Below are positions 11,153 to 19,564 of a stretch of 64,000 nt of DNA, piece by piece. The notes under the pieces were generated by a model. The model made no database searches, was not told where the DNA came from, and worked only from the letters and a program-made list of their open reading frames with translations. The translations under genes and the position numbers were made by a program. Origin of the DNA: Eutreptiella sp. 'Long Island Sound 2002' (taxonomy: Eukaryota; Euglenozoa; Euglenophyceae; Eutreptiales; Eutreptiaceae); contig OZ038385.1 in NCBI GenBank assembly GCA_964036045.1, positions 57,755,919-57,819,918 of the forward strand. The letters are read 5' to 3'. The stretch's first letter is position 1, and each line of letters opens with the position of its first letter.

Positions 11153-11250
11153 TAATCGTTAGTAGGTAACGATTATCGTCCTGAAATCTCGGCCCTGTAG
11201 GAGCGAAGGGCCGAGATTTCAGGACGATAATCGTTACCTACTAACGATTA
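11153..11250. repeat. Perfect hairpin, 44-bp arms, 10-nt loop
   Basis: Arms 11153-11196 and 11207-11250 are exact reverse complements around a 10-nt loop, GTAGGAGCGA. Each arm contains the GGACGATAATCGTTACC motif that is also iterated in the neighbouring TTAA-flanked element. The hairpin ends one base before that element's target site. It is probably a miniature fold-back derivative of the same family. Perfect arms imply recent formation or gene conversion. Confidence 0.9.
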
Positions 11251-11519
11251 CTTAAAAGTGTTAGGTAGAGGGGCGAGATTTCAGGACGATAATCGTTACC
11301 TCCATATGAGCGCCACATGCCCCATCCCTCCTGAAGCATGTGCAAGGCAAAGCAAAGGGAGTGAAAGCTTGAGAACCACATAGGGCATGGAAAAAAACCC
11401 ATACGAGAAAAAAAAGTCCCACTGTACACATTAGTTGTGAGGTTTGGGTTCTTGAGGGTTAGCATGCAACAATACACATGTTAGTTGAAATTTAGCGATA
11501 GATCGATAGATAGATAGGC

Positions 11520-12020
11520 CTACTCCTTGGCCTCAAGACAACAAGGGCCCACCCCATCCTCCGGCTTCATAGTAGAGCTATGGAAGCATTTCTCATGAAA
11601 AGGGGCATTGCAAGCATTGCATTGAACACGGTTACCACCACGCAATGGCCGCAAAACAAAAATTTCCGTAGAACACTTGTAGCAAATGTTCTCGCGAGGC
11701 GCAGTCCGAGGAGGAAACCACGGTCGGCGCATCTTCCTAAATGGTTGAGGAGTATTGGACAAGTCCTGATTCACAGGGGAATCTGCAGGTGCTGTGGGTG
11801 CTGCCCAAGCTGCTGTACGATAGCTTTCTCTAGCCTCAGCAAAGGACCTTTTGAGTGAGACCTGTGTCAATGGGTGCTCATCATAGTCCCACTCTGAATC
11901 AGAAGACACCACCACAACGTCATTAGCAAGGAGATCCACGGATTCAGCAATAGACAAAGCATCAGAGGCCGCACTACCCTTGTTAGGGGAGTGGCAAGCA
12001 CGGCGAGAAACGGTGCACAA
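11520..12020 (-). CDS. Small zinc-finger protein within the TTAA element
   Basis: A 166-codon frame. The N-terminal half is Ser/Asp-rich and low complexity (VVVVSSDSEWDYDEHP). The C-terminal part, about residues 112-152, has CYKC, then CNACNAPFHEKC, then HSSTMK and CC near the end, spacing like a PHD- or RING-type cross-brace zinc finger (Cys4-His-Cys-type ligands). Such fingers bind histone tails or other proteins. piggyBac-type transposases often end in a C-terminal Cys-rich finger, so this may be the 3' remnant of a transposase rather than a separate gene; that is inference. There is no ATG start after the upstream stop, so a 5' exon or truncation is likely. Confidence 0.5.
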   Translation of the reverse strand: MCTVSRRACHSPNKGSAASDALSIAESVDLLANDVVVVSSDSEWDYDEHPLTQVSLKRSFAEARESYRTAAWAAPTAPADSPVNQDLSNTPQPFRKMRRPWFPPRTAPRENICYKCSTEIFVLRPLRGGNRVQCNACNAPFHEKCFHSSTMKPEDGVGPCCLEAKE

Positions 12021-12435
12021 GAACAGCTGCTCACACAGGTGTCAATGGTGGTGGCAACCCAGCATCAAACATGTTTTCCATCCTTTTGGACATGATGTCT
12101 ACAAATTGTCTACAAATTGAGGAGATATGGGTTTTGCCGAGTAATTTGCCTCAAATTTGACGAAAATTGTTGTGGAAATGATTAGAAACCACCAGAAGAT
12201 GATGCGAGGTTGTTTTTGCAACCTATTTTTCTTGTTATACGCAAATACGGCATTTTGTCATTTGTTACTCTTGTCATGACGATGTCCTCATTGACAACCG
12301 CGGTTACTTTCGGTTACCAAAACGGTTTTTTCGGTTGAAAATTGAAAATTTTACCCAATAGGCTCATTGGAACCGGCTCAAAAAGCCGGTTTTATTGATT
12401 GGTCACAACCCCGGGTGCTTTGGCGGTTGGCCGAG

Positions 12436-12581
12436 ATTTTAGGACGATAATCGTTACCTCTAGCTTGGTTCCCCCAGATTTCAGGACGATAATCGTTACC
12501 TCTGGATTGGTCCCTCCAGATTTCAGGACGATAATCGTTACCTCTCCCGCGAGACGGAGGTAACGATTATCGTCCTGAAAT
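12436..12581. repeat. Iterated GGACGATAATCGTTACC motif array
   Basis: Three direct copies (12436-12458, 12478-12500, 12520-12542) are followed by an inverted copy in the right TIR (12559-12581). Other copies lie at 11165-11187 (inverted), 11216-11238 and 11278-11300. The core ACGATAATCGT is a palindrome around one central base, which suits a dimeric DNA-binding protein. It is plausibly the transposase-binding repeat of the family. Confidence 0.85.
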
Positions 12582-12606
12582 CTCGCCCCTAGCTAACACT
12601 TTTAAA

Positions 12607-13263
12607 GAGCACAGTAAAATGCGACAGGCCCCCCACAAACACGTCGGTGCTTTATCAAACGGGCCCCACACCCAATTTTTAGGTCCCCTCGCTTGGATTC
12701 GTCGTATGTATGGTGCATAATGATGCGCTCCATACTTGGGGATTTCATTTTTTACATGATCCTGGATGGATCTCAGTATGTACAATTCCAAGTCTTCACG
12801 TGCAGAGGGGGACATAGTTGGGACTCCTGACAGTGCCCGACGGACAGGGCGTTCGCACTGGTTGGTAACACTCAGCCAGTGTGGTATTGTTGCATTTTTC
12901 AGATTCTGGCCCAGGACTGACTCACCATGTGGACCAAAAAACTGGGACATATTCTGTACTGTGCGCGTAAAACAGCACCAGAGACATGGAACATTGCTCA
13001 GCTAGTTCTGCACAATTACATTTCTCGTGATTCAACATATATTGCAATTGGCCTGTAGGAAAGGACAGTTTATGTGTACACAACAAATCAGCAGCGGTCT
13101 TCGTACGTACGGAAACAAACGACAAAATACTACAGAGGTATTCTGCATAAATCGGAGGCAAATCAGGTGTCGTGAGTAAACTATATTTGATGACATGTGC
13201 CAGCTTGCGTCTGAGATCTGGTGTGAGCAATGGAATTTTCAGCACGAAACTCGGAATAATCAA
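12607..13263 (-). pseudogene. Penelope-like element: linker and RT N-terminal region
   Basis: Two frames that read one after the other: 13263-12922, then 12950-12607. The second contains PKNWVWGPFDKAPTCLWG, matching the early RT motif with a DKxP-like core that precedes motif A in these enzymes. The phase changes near 12945 by one base. The preceding in-frame stop at 13286-13288 separates it from the nuclease. The gene is then cut by the TTAA element near 12605. Confidence 0.65.
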
Positions 13264-13287
13264 TACTCCTGTGTCTCGCTGTATGTG

Positions 13288-14232
13288 TTATTGTGCTTTG
13301 GTGAAGACCTGTCTCGCCGTCTCTGCATCCAGAAAACGCTTAGTCTGCATAATCAAATCAAACTTGTCAGTAACTGAAAGATCTGACCTGAGCGATGCAA
13401 TAAATTTGTGTGCCCTGTCACTCAAAGAACGTGTGTGTTCAGGCTGCACCTTCTTCCATGCTTTCATACGCAAAAGCCATGTCCATCGGTCTCTCCGTAA
13501 ATCAGGAATATATACATTCAGCAAATCAGTACGTGGAAACTTGTGCATCCATTCAATCTCCTTAATATCAGCACGCCACTGAGGCACCTGTTCCACTACA
13601 GTAATCTGCACTCGGTGCAATCCCATACGCGCCCACCACTCATACAACGGGTACTTGGCCCGGCGCGCAATGGGTTTGGAAGAGGTGAGAATCCAATCTC
13701 TGGCTAACAGAAAATGGTCTCGCATGCGTTCCAAAACAGTTCGGAAATTATCTCTGGCACCACACTGCCCAACATAACATTTTTTACTACCTGGACACCA
13801 AATCACATATATCCAGGAACCCTTGGCTTGCACTGACACGTTAGTGTGACGTAAAGTAGAAAGCATTCGCGGGAGCTGTTCAGCACTCCACTGCAGAATC
13901 GAATTCATCGCATCATAGGTAGTCCCTAGAACATCCCAATTTGTAGTCTGTACAGGTACTTTTCTCACAGGATCCCATTTCGGATACATCTCAGGCAAAC
14001 GTTTGGCACATTCCTGCTGAAAACAAGTCTCAAAATAATTGTGTGCTGCACGCGCATCATCATACACAGGCAACTTCAAATGATGCCAGTTCAGCTTACC
14101 TCCACAGTGTTTCAACCAACCCCCCAATCCCACCAACAGTTCCCGTGAATCCAGTTCTGGATTGTTATCAGCAATGTACCACAAGGCCAATTTGGCATTC
14201 CCATACACCCGGTGTAATACCCCAGACAGCAT
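13288..14232 (-). CDS. GIY-YIG endonuclease, N-terminal part of Penelope-like protein
   Basis: A 314-residue frame from an ATG. The GIY-YIG core sits at about residues 133-215: WIYVIWCPGSKKCYVGQ supplies the GIY and YIG strands, an Arg follows in the ERMRDH helix, and a Glu lies in KEIEWMHKF, the usual metal-binding acid. The enzyme would nick the target DNA to prime reverse transcription. The domain lies upstream of RT on the same strand, the reverse of canonical Penelope order. The frame ends at a TAA but reads on in phase beyond it, so the stop is probably a mutation and the original product a single nuclease-RT polypeptide. Confidence 0.82.
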   Translation of the reverse strand: MLSGVLHRVYGNAKLALWYIADNNPELDSRELLVGLGGWLKHCGGKLNWHHLKLPVYDDARAAHNYFETCFQQECAKRLPEMYPKWDPVRKVPVQTTNWDVLGTTYDAMNSILQWSAEQLPRMLSTLRHTNVSVQAKGSWIYVIWCPGSKKCYVGQCGARDNFRTVLERMRDHFLLARDWILTSSKPIARRAKYPLYEWWARMGLHRVQITVVEQVPQWRADIKEIEWMHKFPRTDLLNVYIPDLRRDRWTWLLRMKAWKKVQPEHTRSLSDRAHKFIASLRSDLSVTDKFDLIMQTKRFLDAETARQVFTKAQ

Positions 14233-14278
14233 GGTGGGTGCATGAATATCTGTGGCAATGAGTCGTGTCTGTGTACAT

Positions 14279-14646
14279 CACAGGTGCGAGACGCCGACCC
14301 TGACGCCGACCCTCACTGGACCTGTGCAAGACAATTTGTTTAGATAAATAGGATAAAAGAACCGGGTACACAAACCTTTCTAAGCAAAGCCTATTTGTGG
14401 GTATGACACCGTGTGTATATGCATGCTGTCACCTGAAGGTAGCCTAGTGAGGAAACTAATTTCTGAATTTGTGGACACACACCGTCATGTGTGTGCAATG
14501 CTACGTGCAACTCGTTTACACGTCTTCAGAAACCACGGTTGTGCATTTTTCTTTGCTTTGCCCGCGGTCTTGTGGGATTGTGCAAGGAAGAGTGTCGGCA
14601 CCTGACGAAGAGGTCGTGAGAGTGCACTTCGTGCCATAAACTAAAT
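14279..14646 (-). repeat. Right terminal inverted repeat of Penelope-like element
   Basis: 368 bp, reverse complement of 8717-9072 with one extra 12-bp unit near its inner end. The element's promoter and first codons would lie just inside, since the nuclease ATG is at 14232 on the minus strand. Confidence 0.92.
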
Positions 14647-14738
14647 TGCGAGAACTGGACGAGCAGCCAGCTGCCCAGTAGCTACGTTTGGTGCACCCGG
14701 ATCATTGAGTACGCGTAAAGTACTTTTACGACTTCAAC

Positions 14739-15706
14739 ATGCTTAGCCAGTTTATGTACAATTTGCCGCCGTGCGCCTCTCGCTTTCCGTGTGACAATTG
14801 TGGACAAATCGGACACTATTGGCAGTACTGTCATCTACCCAAAAATATCGAGAAGATCGCAAAAGCAAAAGAAGACCGCTACAATCAACGTCAACTAAAA
14901 GCACAACAAGACAAAACTTTAAATGATTGGTTTCTCGACCACGGCAAACAGCACTTGGTGCAACAGCCTATGGGGCCTCAAGGAGTTCTTGTTCCGCCGT
15001 ACAGGGGATTTCTATGGTGCCGCCCGTTCCGTTGGGCAATCCTATGTCATCGCCGATGACGGGACATTTGCCGTTGCCGTCGGGGACATCGCCTACTGAA
15101 TCTTCTTCCTCGACCCCATCGCCGTCTACGACGCCGTGGGTGGTGCAATGGGGTAACTTTCGGAATACTGAGCACGCCAAACAATCAGCTACGAAATTGG
15201 TGTGCCTTCGTGGGTTTCTTGACTGGGCGCCGTCGGACCCGTGGGATAAGACGATTGTTGTTCGCTTTAAGGAGAAAGAAGATGCCATTGGTGCAAAGTT
15301 TATTCTTGGTGCTATGTCGACCACCACGGCTAGTGGTGCAGTTGAATCGATGCACACCGGAAATGTGGTGATGTATGTTCCGCCACCGGCACCGCGACCT
15401 ATGACGTCTACGGACAACAGTGCGAAGCGTCAACGTGTTGAAGATCCGGAGGTGCAAGTGTTGGCACAACAAGTTAAAACTCATGGCGAAAAGTTTGAGA
15501 GGATTGAGCAGCAGTTGAAAACTCATACGGAGGAAATCGCACATGTGTCGGATAATGTACACTCGTTGGTTGGTGAAACAAAAATTCATGAATTGAAAAG
15601 TGGACCCCAGTGGCATGAAATTGGAAGACTTGATGCAACGGCGAAACGCATCTTGCATGGTGGTAATCGGAAACTCGTATGCAAAGGTGTTGCTAGCGTA
15701 ATATAG
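14739..15706 (+). pseudogene. Zinc-knuckle gag-like protein, frameshifted
   Basis: Two overlapping frames: 14739-15059 from an ATG and 14927-15706. The first carries a clean CCHC knuckle, CDNCGQIGHYWQYC (C-x2-C-x4-H-x4-C), at residues about 24-37, then a basic helix. The second carries a Ser/Pro linker, an RRM-like length of structured sequence (LVCLRGFLDWAPSDPWD), and a coiled-coil-like helix (VKTHGEKFERIEQQLKTH). The phase change is -1 in the overlap, either an indel or a programmed shift. Gag- or ORF1-type proteins with a knuckle bind element RNA. No pol follows, so it is an orphan fragment beginning about 90 bp outside the Penelope-like element. Confidence 0.55.
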
Positions 15707-16020
15707 GGTGGGGTGGGGTGTTGGGAGGCCAATCCCCCTCGCAACAACCATTTTGAAAGGGTCGCTTGGATACATGCACCCAAGCCTCCACTTAGTGATA
15801 ACCATTGGAGCAAGGGCGATATTGCCCTTGCCTCCATAGCCAACAATCAAGAGCAAAGGGAGGTTGTAGTAGTAGAGGTTGGCGGACGTTGTTGGTGAAG
15901 GTTGAGCGCTGTATGCATCAGGGCCACTGCTACAAATGGGTCCTCCCCAATGCAAAACCCCGGGCAACATGTATCCGAAATATTCACGTTTATGCTTTGG
16001 GGGTTCGGAGAAAAGGCGTG
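15707..16020. other. Unassigned stretch
   Basis: Begins with GGGTGGGGTGTTGGGAGG. It contains a small inverted pair (AGGCTTGGGTGC/GCACCCAAGCCT region near 15770-15790) but no gene is seen. Confidence 0.5.
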
Positions 16021-16029
16021 TTAACACGG

Positions 16030-16620
16030 CCGGCCTACACAGAGGTGAAAAATACCCCCTACTGTGTTGTGCTAACACAGCCCCAACACAGAGGTGAAAA
16101 ATACCCCCACAGCCCCCCGTGCCTACACCTGCCAACACCTGAAGACGGGGGTGTAGTGTTGTGTTGTGTAGTGTTGTGTTGTGTGGCGTTGTGATCCGTT
16201 GCCTTGTCTTGGCTTGTGTTGTGATGTGTTGTGTTGTGTTGTGTTGTGTTGTGTTGTGTTGTGTTGTGTTGTGTTGTGGATCAAGGCAATGGAGGCATGC
16301 AAGGGTAGTGCAACAAATCGTGCACCATTTCCACACTTGTGCCACAACACAACACAACACAACACAACACAACACAACACAACACAACAGGATAGGACAC
16401 AACACAACAAAACACAACATAACACAAAAGGAAAGCAACACAAACAACACAACACAACACAACACATATGACACAACAACACACAACACAACACAATACA
16501 ACGCAACACAAATTCTATAGGCAATGTTAACACAGGCCCAACACGGGAGGTGAAAAATACCCCCCCACCCCCCACCATGTTGTGTTAATACAGCCCCAAC
16601 ACAAAGGTGAAAAATACCCC
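16030..16620. repeat. Inverted GTGTT / ACAAC arrays with flanking repeats
   Basis: 16151-16279 is an array of GTGTT pentamers and 16342-16511 an array of ACAAC pentamers, the reverse complement, separated by about 60 bp. Outside both, a unit with AACACAGCCCCAACACAG and GAGGTGAAAAATACCCCC is present twice on the left (about 16025-16110) and twice on the right (about 16530-16620) in the same orientation. Long frames on both strands here are simple-repeat artefacts. Confidence 0.92.
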
Positions 16621-17773
16621 CCCCCCTCCTGCTTGTTCTCCTTCGTACTCAAGTGGATGGCTGAGTCCTAGGTGGTTGGTTGCTCATATCCCACCCTTTG
16701 GCCCATATGACCAAATCATCTCCGATGTGGCTGAGACTACATGAGGTAAGCAAGGGTACAATGGACGCGATCTGTCTTATCTGCCACTCAATTTTCGTCT
16801 CACGTGAGCGGAGGTCTATTCTGGTAACACACGTCTTGTGTGGGAATCTGCCGGCCTTAGTGTGGAATCCGCGAAAGAAGAACAAAGGCTAAAAAGAGGT
16901 CTACCAAGGTAAGTTGCATCTAGGAGCGAAGCCATGGGAAAATGGCGTTCTCTTAAGTGCTACTTTCTTGGGATTGATAACACAACCTTCATTGCGGGGA
17001 GTAACCCTTTTTTTCTATGCAATGTCGTGGCACAATTTGCTTGCAACCTCAACCATATGGTCGGTGAAATAAACCCCCCTTTCCTACTCCCCCGGGTGCT
17101 TGCCACAAGTCCCACATTGTTATGGCTTCCATGTCACCAGTACGTGCAATGGGTTTGCAAGAGCACTTCGTTGTCCATGATGGTGGCCCTCAAAGGGGAT
17201 AGCGGAGCATAAATAACCAAAGGACAAGACCCATTTGGCTACAACAAAACTCGTTCACTGCCCAATGGTTGTGGGAGGAGAGGCTCGCACCCCACTGCGG
17301 ATTAGACCATAGTAGGCACAAATGGGCTTGGATTATCCCTTAATGAATGAATGCCCACGAAACGAGCCTCATGATGAGGCAACCAACGAGAGGCACCCAT
17401 AGCCGATCAAAGGGGACTGGCATTTAATTTAATAATATTGTGGGAGTGGGACATAGAGGTCTTGCACCACCGTATGTGTTCCCATAGACGTCGCAACACG
17501 TCTTTGGTGAAGGCCCACAGCATGGACAACAGTCAACCAAAGGGATGGACCAGAGTCAACCAAAAGGGAAGCCATGCGCAATGAGCCATGTGTCGGGCCC
17601 CTGTTTCAAGCCATCTTTCATGGGAGGGGAAACGAATCTTGCTCCGCGAATGCATGCGAGGATTGAGGTCTTGAGGGTTCACGCTCGCGTGACTCGTGGA
17701 AGTGCAATTGCGTTGAGGCGGCAGGCGGGACGTGTTACGACGAAAGTAAGTGTCACGGTGGAACAGCACGCAG
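16621..17773. other. Unassigned stretch before the tRNA gene
   Basis: No gene or element is recognised. A near-repeat AGTCAACCAAAGGGATGGACC occurs around 17530-17570. Confidence 0.55.
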
Positions 17774-17846
17774 TATCCCAGGCGGGGATCGAACCCGCAA
17801 CCTTCGGCTCCGGAAACCGACGCCATATCCATTAGGCCACAGGGAC
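17774..17846 (-). tRNA. tRNA-Arg (anticodon CCG)
   Basis: Read on the minus strand, 73 nt fold as a cloverleaf. The acceptor is GTCCCTG against CTGGGAT. The D-arm is GCC...GGC with the AATGGATAT loop. The anticodon stem TCGGT/GCCGA pairs fully (one G-U) around the loop TTCCGGA, giving anticodon CCG (Arg, codon CGG). The T-arm GCGGG-TTCGATC-CCCGC is perfect and the discriminator base is A. The acceptor has a T-T mismatch at position 6-67 and a G-U at 1-72, so the gene may be a slightly decayed copy. No intron and no encoded CCA. Confidence 0.88.
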
Positions 17847-19564
17847 GTCACGCTATACGTGTCGCGAGTTACATCACATGGCGTTACAGGGTGGTTTGTT
17901 TGTAGGCGCGCATGCGCCCCGTGAATATCGCGTCTGCGCACTTCTCTGTCGTAGAAGGGGAAGCTGTTTGTTTCTGATTTCCGATTGAGTTAGGGTAAAT
18001 TTATCCTGTCTGAATCACTCATCTCGGGCTTTCGGTCGTGCAAAACTGCGGAACATGGATCGTGGATCGGATCTTCAACCTGTGCCCGACTGATCTGTGA
18101 AAAACCTAAACATTGATAGCTCGCGCATTCGTAGTTTTAGCTGTGCGGGTATGCCTTTCACATGTACTTCACATTCGTTTGAACCCAGCTGTGTCAGTGC
18201 ACCCAAAACGCCTGCCACCACCATTACAAGGAATGTCACCCCTTGCGACAGGTTTGTTTTAGTGCACCATGTCTGGCGAACGCAGCACGTTGCTCCTGGG
18301 ACATGCGAACGTTGTGGACTTTGATGTGCAACCTTCCAGTGACGGTATGGCCAAAAACAGCAGAAACCAAACCCGTTGATCCTGCACCACTTCCAGTATC
18401 CTTTCCTCTAAAGGGTGAGGTCTCCACCAACAGCCAAACTGTTGTCGAAAATATTGCTGCATATGTCCTCGGCGCGCGGTCTACGACAGGCACCGGATAG
18501 TTTGCTGTTGCCACATTGCGGAACTGCATGTGGAGGCAGACGACGGGATTATTTGTGGTACCCACAATACTGCTGCAGGTGTAAACAGCAGCTCCCAAGT
18601 GGACCAAATGGTTTCATCCCTTGGTTGCCTGCCAACCCAGCTTAGACCACTTCAACCGAATTCTTGTGCATGTTGGAACGACTGGAAAACAGAAGCGATC
18701 CAGTAGTGCACGACATCTGACTAAGTTTCGCAAAAGTCACTGTATGTCAGGAGGCAAGGCAAAGGTGGCATTACCGTATGATATTGTATACCTTGCGGTC
18801 GCATTCATACTGACGTGCGTGCACAAGCCACTGGGAAATATCTGTGTTGTAGGCTCATCAACGAAGTCCAAATGTGTTTTTGCTGCGTCGGTTGTTGCCA
18901 CGTGCATGGGAGTCCTGCTGACTATGAGGTGCGTTGCCTGCTCGGGTTGTTCTGTTTCTCTACATCAGGAAGACCTTCCCTTTCTGCGGAAGTCTTACAG
19001 CACAGACCTCACCTCTAGCCCCAAGACACGAGTCGCTGTCACCACTGCTAAGACCGTCTAGAAGATGTTCTTGGGAAACATGTGTCATTCCGGAACCAGC
19101 AGCCTGGGAAGTACGATTCCCAGGAGAACGGGGGGCAGGGTTGGAACGTTACTTCGATATTTTTCAACTTTAACGGGGTATTGGTAGTCCTCCCAGGGGC
19201 GGACGGCAGGTTGCATCGGTCCATAACTTTGGTGGTGGCAGCGGGAGTTTTTTGGCACCGGTCAGGCTGTCGAACAGCCATCTGCGTTCGTTCCATTCCT
19301 ACCCTGACTCTCTGCAGCGACGTCGTCATCCCAAGCCTGGCGACTACCAGTCTTTTTGCACAGGTCGTTTGCTGATATGCTGCACCCTCCGCGTTGCTTG
19401 TCTTGAAATTTCTAGCCGTCCCCAACGCTCGTCATGAATGGGCCAGTGCACGCTCCCTTCCGTCATGGGCGCCTCATTTCGGTTTCGCAGAGGGCCCAAA
19501 CACCATCAGCCCCCTCCCTCGCCATGCATCTTTCATTCCCTCGCCGCCCCATCCGCCATCACCA
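17847..19564. other. Upstream region of the five-exon gene, no assigned gene
   Basis: Open frames up to 146 codons occur (for example 18621-19061 forward) but have no recognisable domain. It would include the promoter of the gene starting at 19565 and possibly untranslated exons. Confidence 0.5.

Larger units (their letters stand above)
11256..12601. mobile_element. TTAA-flanked TIR element nested in the RT gene
   Basis: TTAA occurs at 11252-11255 and 12602-12605. Inside lie inverted termini of about 47 bp starting AAGTGTTAG, differing by a substitution and a short indel, and each carrying GGACGATAATCGTTACC. TTAA duplication with TIRs is the signature of piggyBac-type DNA transposons; a TA duplication is an alternative reading of the same ends. 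The 1,346-bp interior has one zinc-finger ORF and no visible transposase, so it is non-autonomous or carries cargo. It splits the Penelope-like RT gene. Confidence 0.75.
8717..14646 (-). mobile_element. Penelope-like retroelement, GIY-YIG upstream of RT
   Basis: The element is bounded by inverted repeats (8717-9072 and 14279-14646). Reading the minus strand it encodes a GIY-YIG endonuclease (14232-13288), a linker and N-terminal RT region (13263-12607), then RT fingers and palm (11152-9583). RT plus GIY-YIG nuclease defines Penelope-like elements. The nuclease usually sits C-terminal to RT; here it is N-terminal, the order known from the Naiad/Chlamys clade. The copy is dead: there is an in-frame TAA after the nuclease, a frameshift near 12945, a further break near 10830, and a TTAA-flanked element plus a hairpin inserted at 11153-12605. 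No target duplication is obvious, which is common for this group. Confidence 0.85.

Noticed and set aside
14400-14460. A second hammerhead-like motif (CTGAAGG ... GGAAAC) in the right terminal repeat
   Set aside because: The core lacks the required GA of CTGANGA and the stems do not close; chance similarity.
15185-16578. 438- and 151-codon minus-strand frames rich in Cys/Val
   Set aside because: Translation of the GTGTT/ACAAC arrays and the antisense of the gag-like fragment; not genes.
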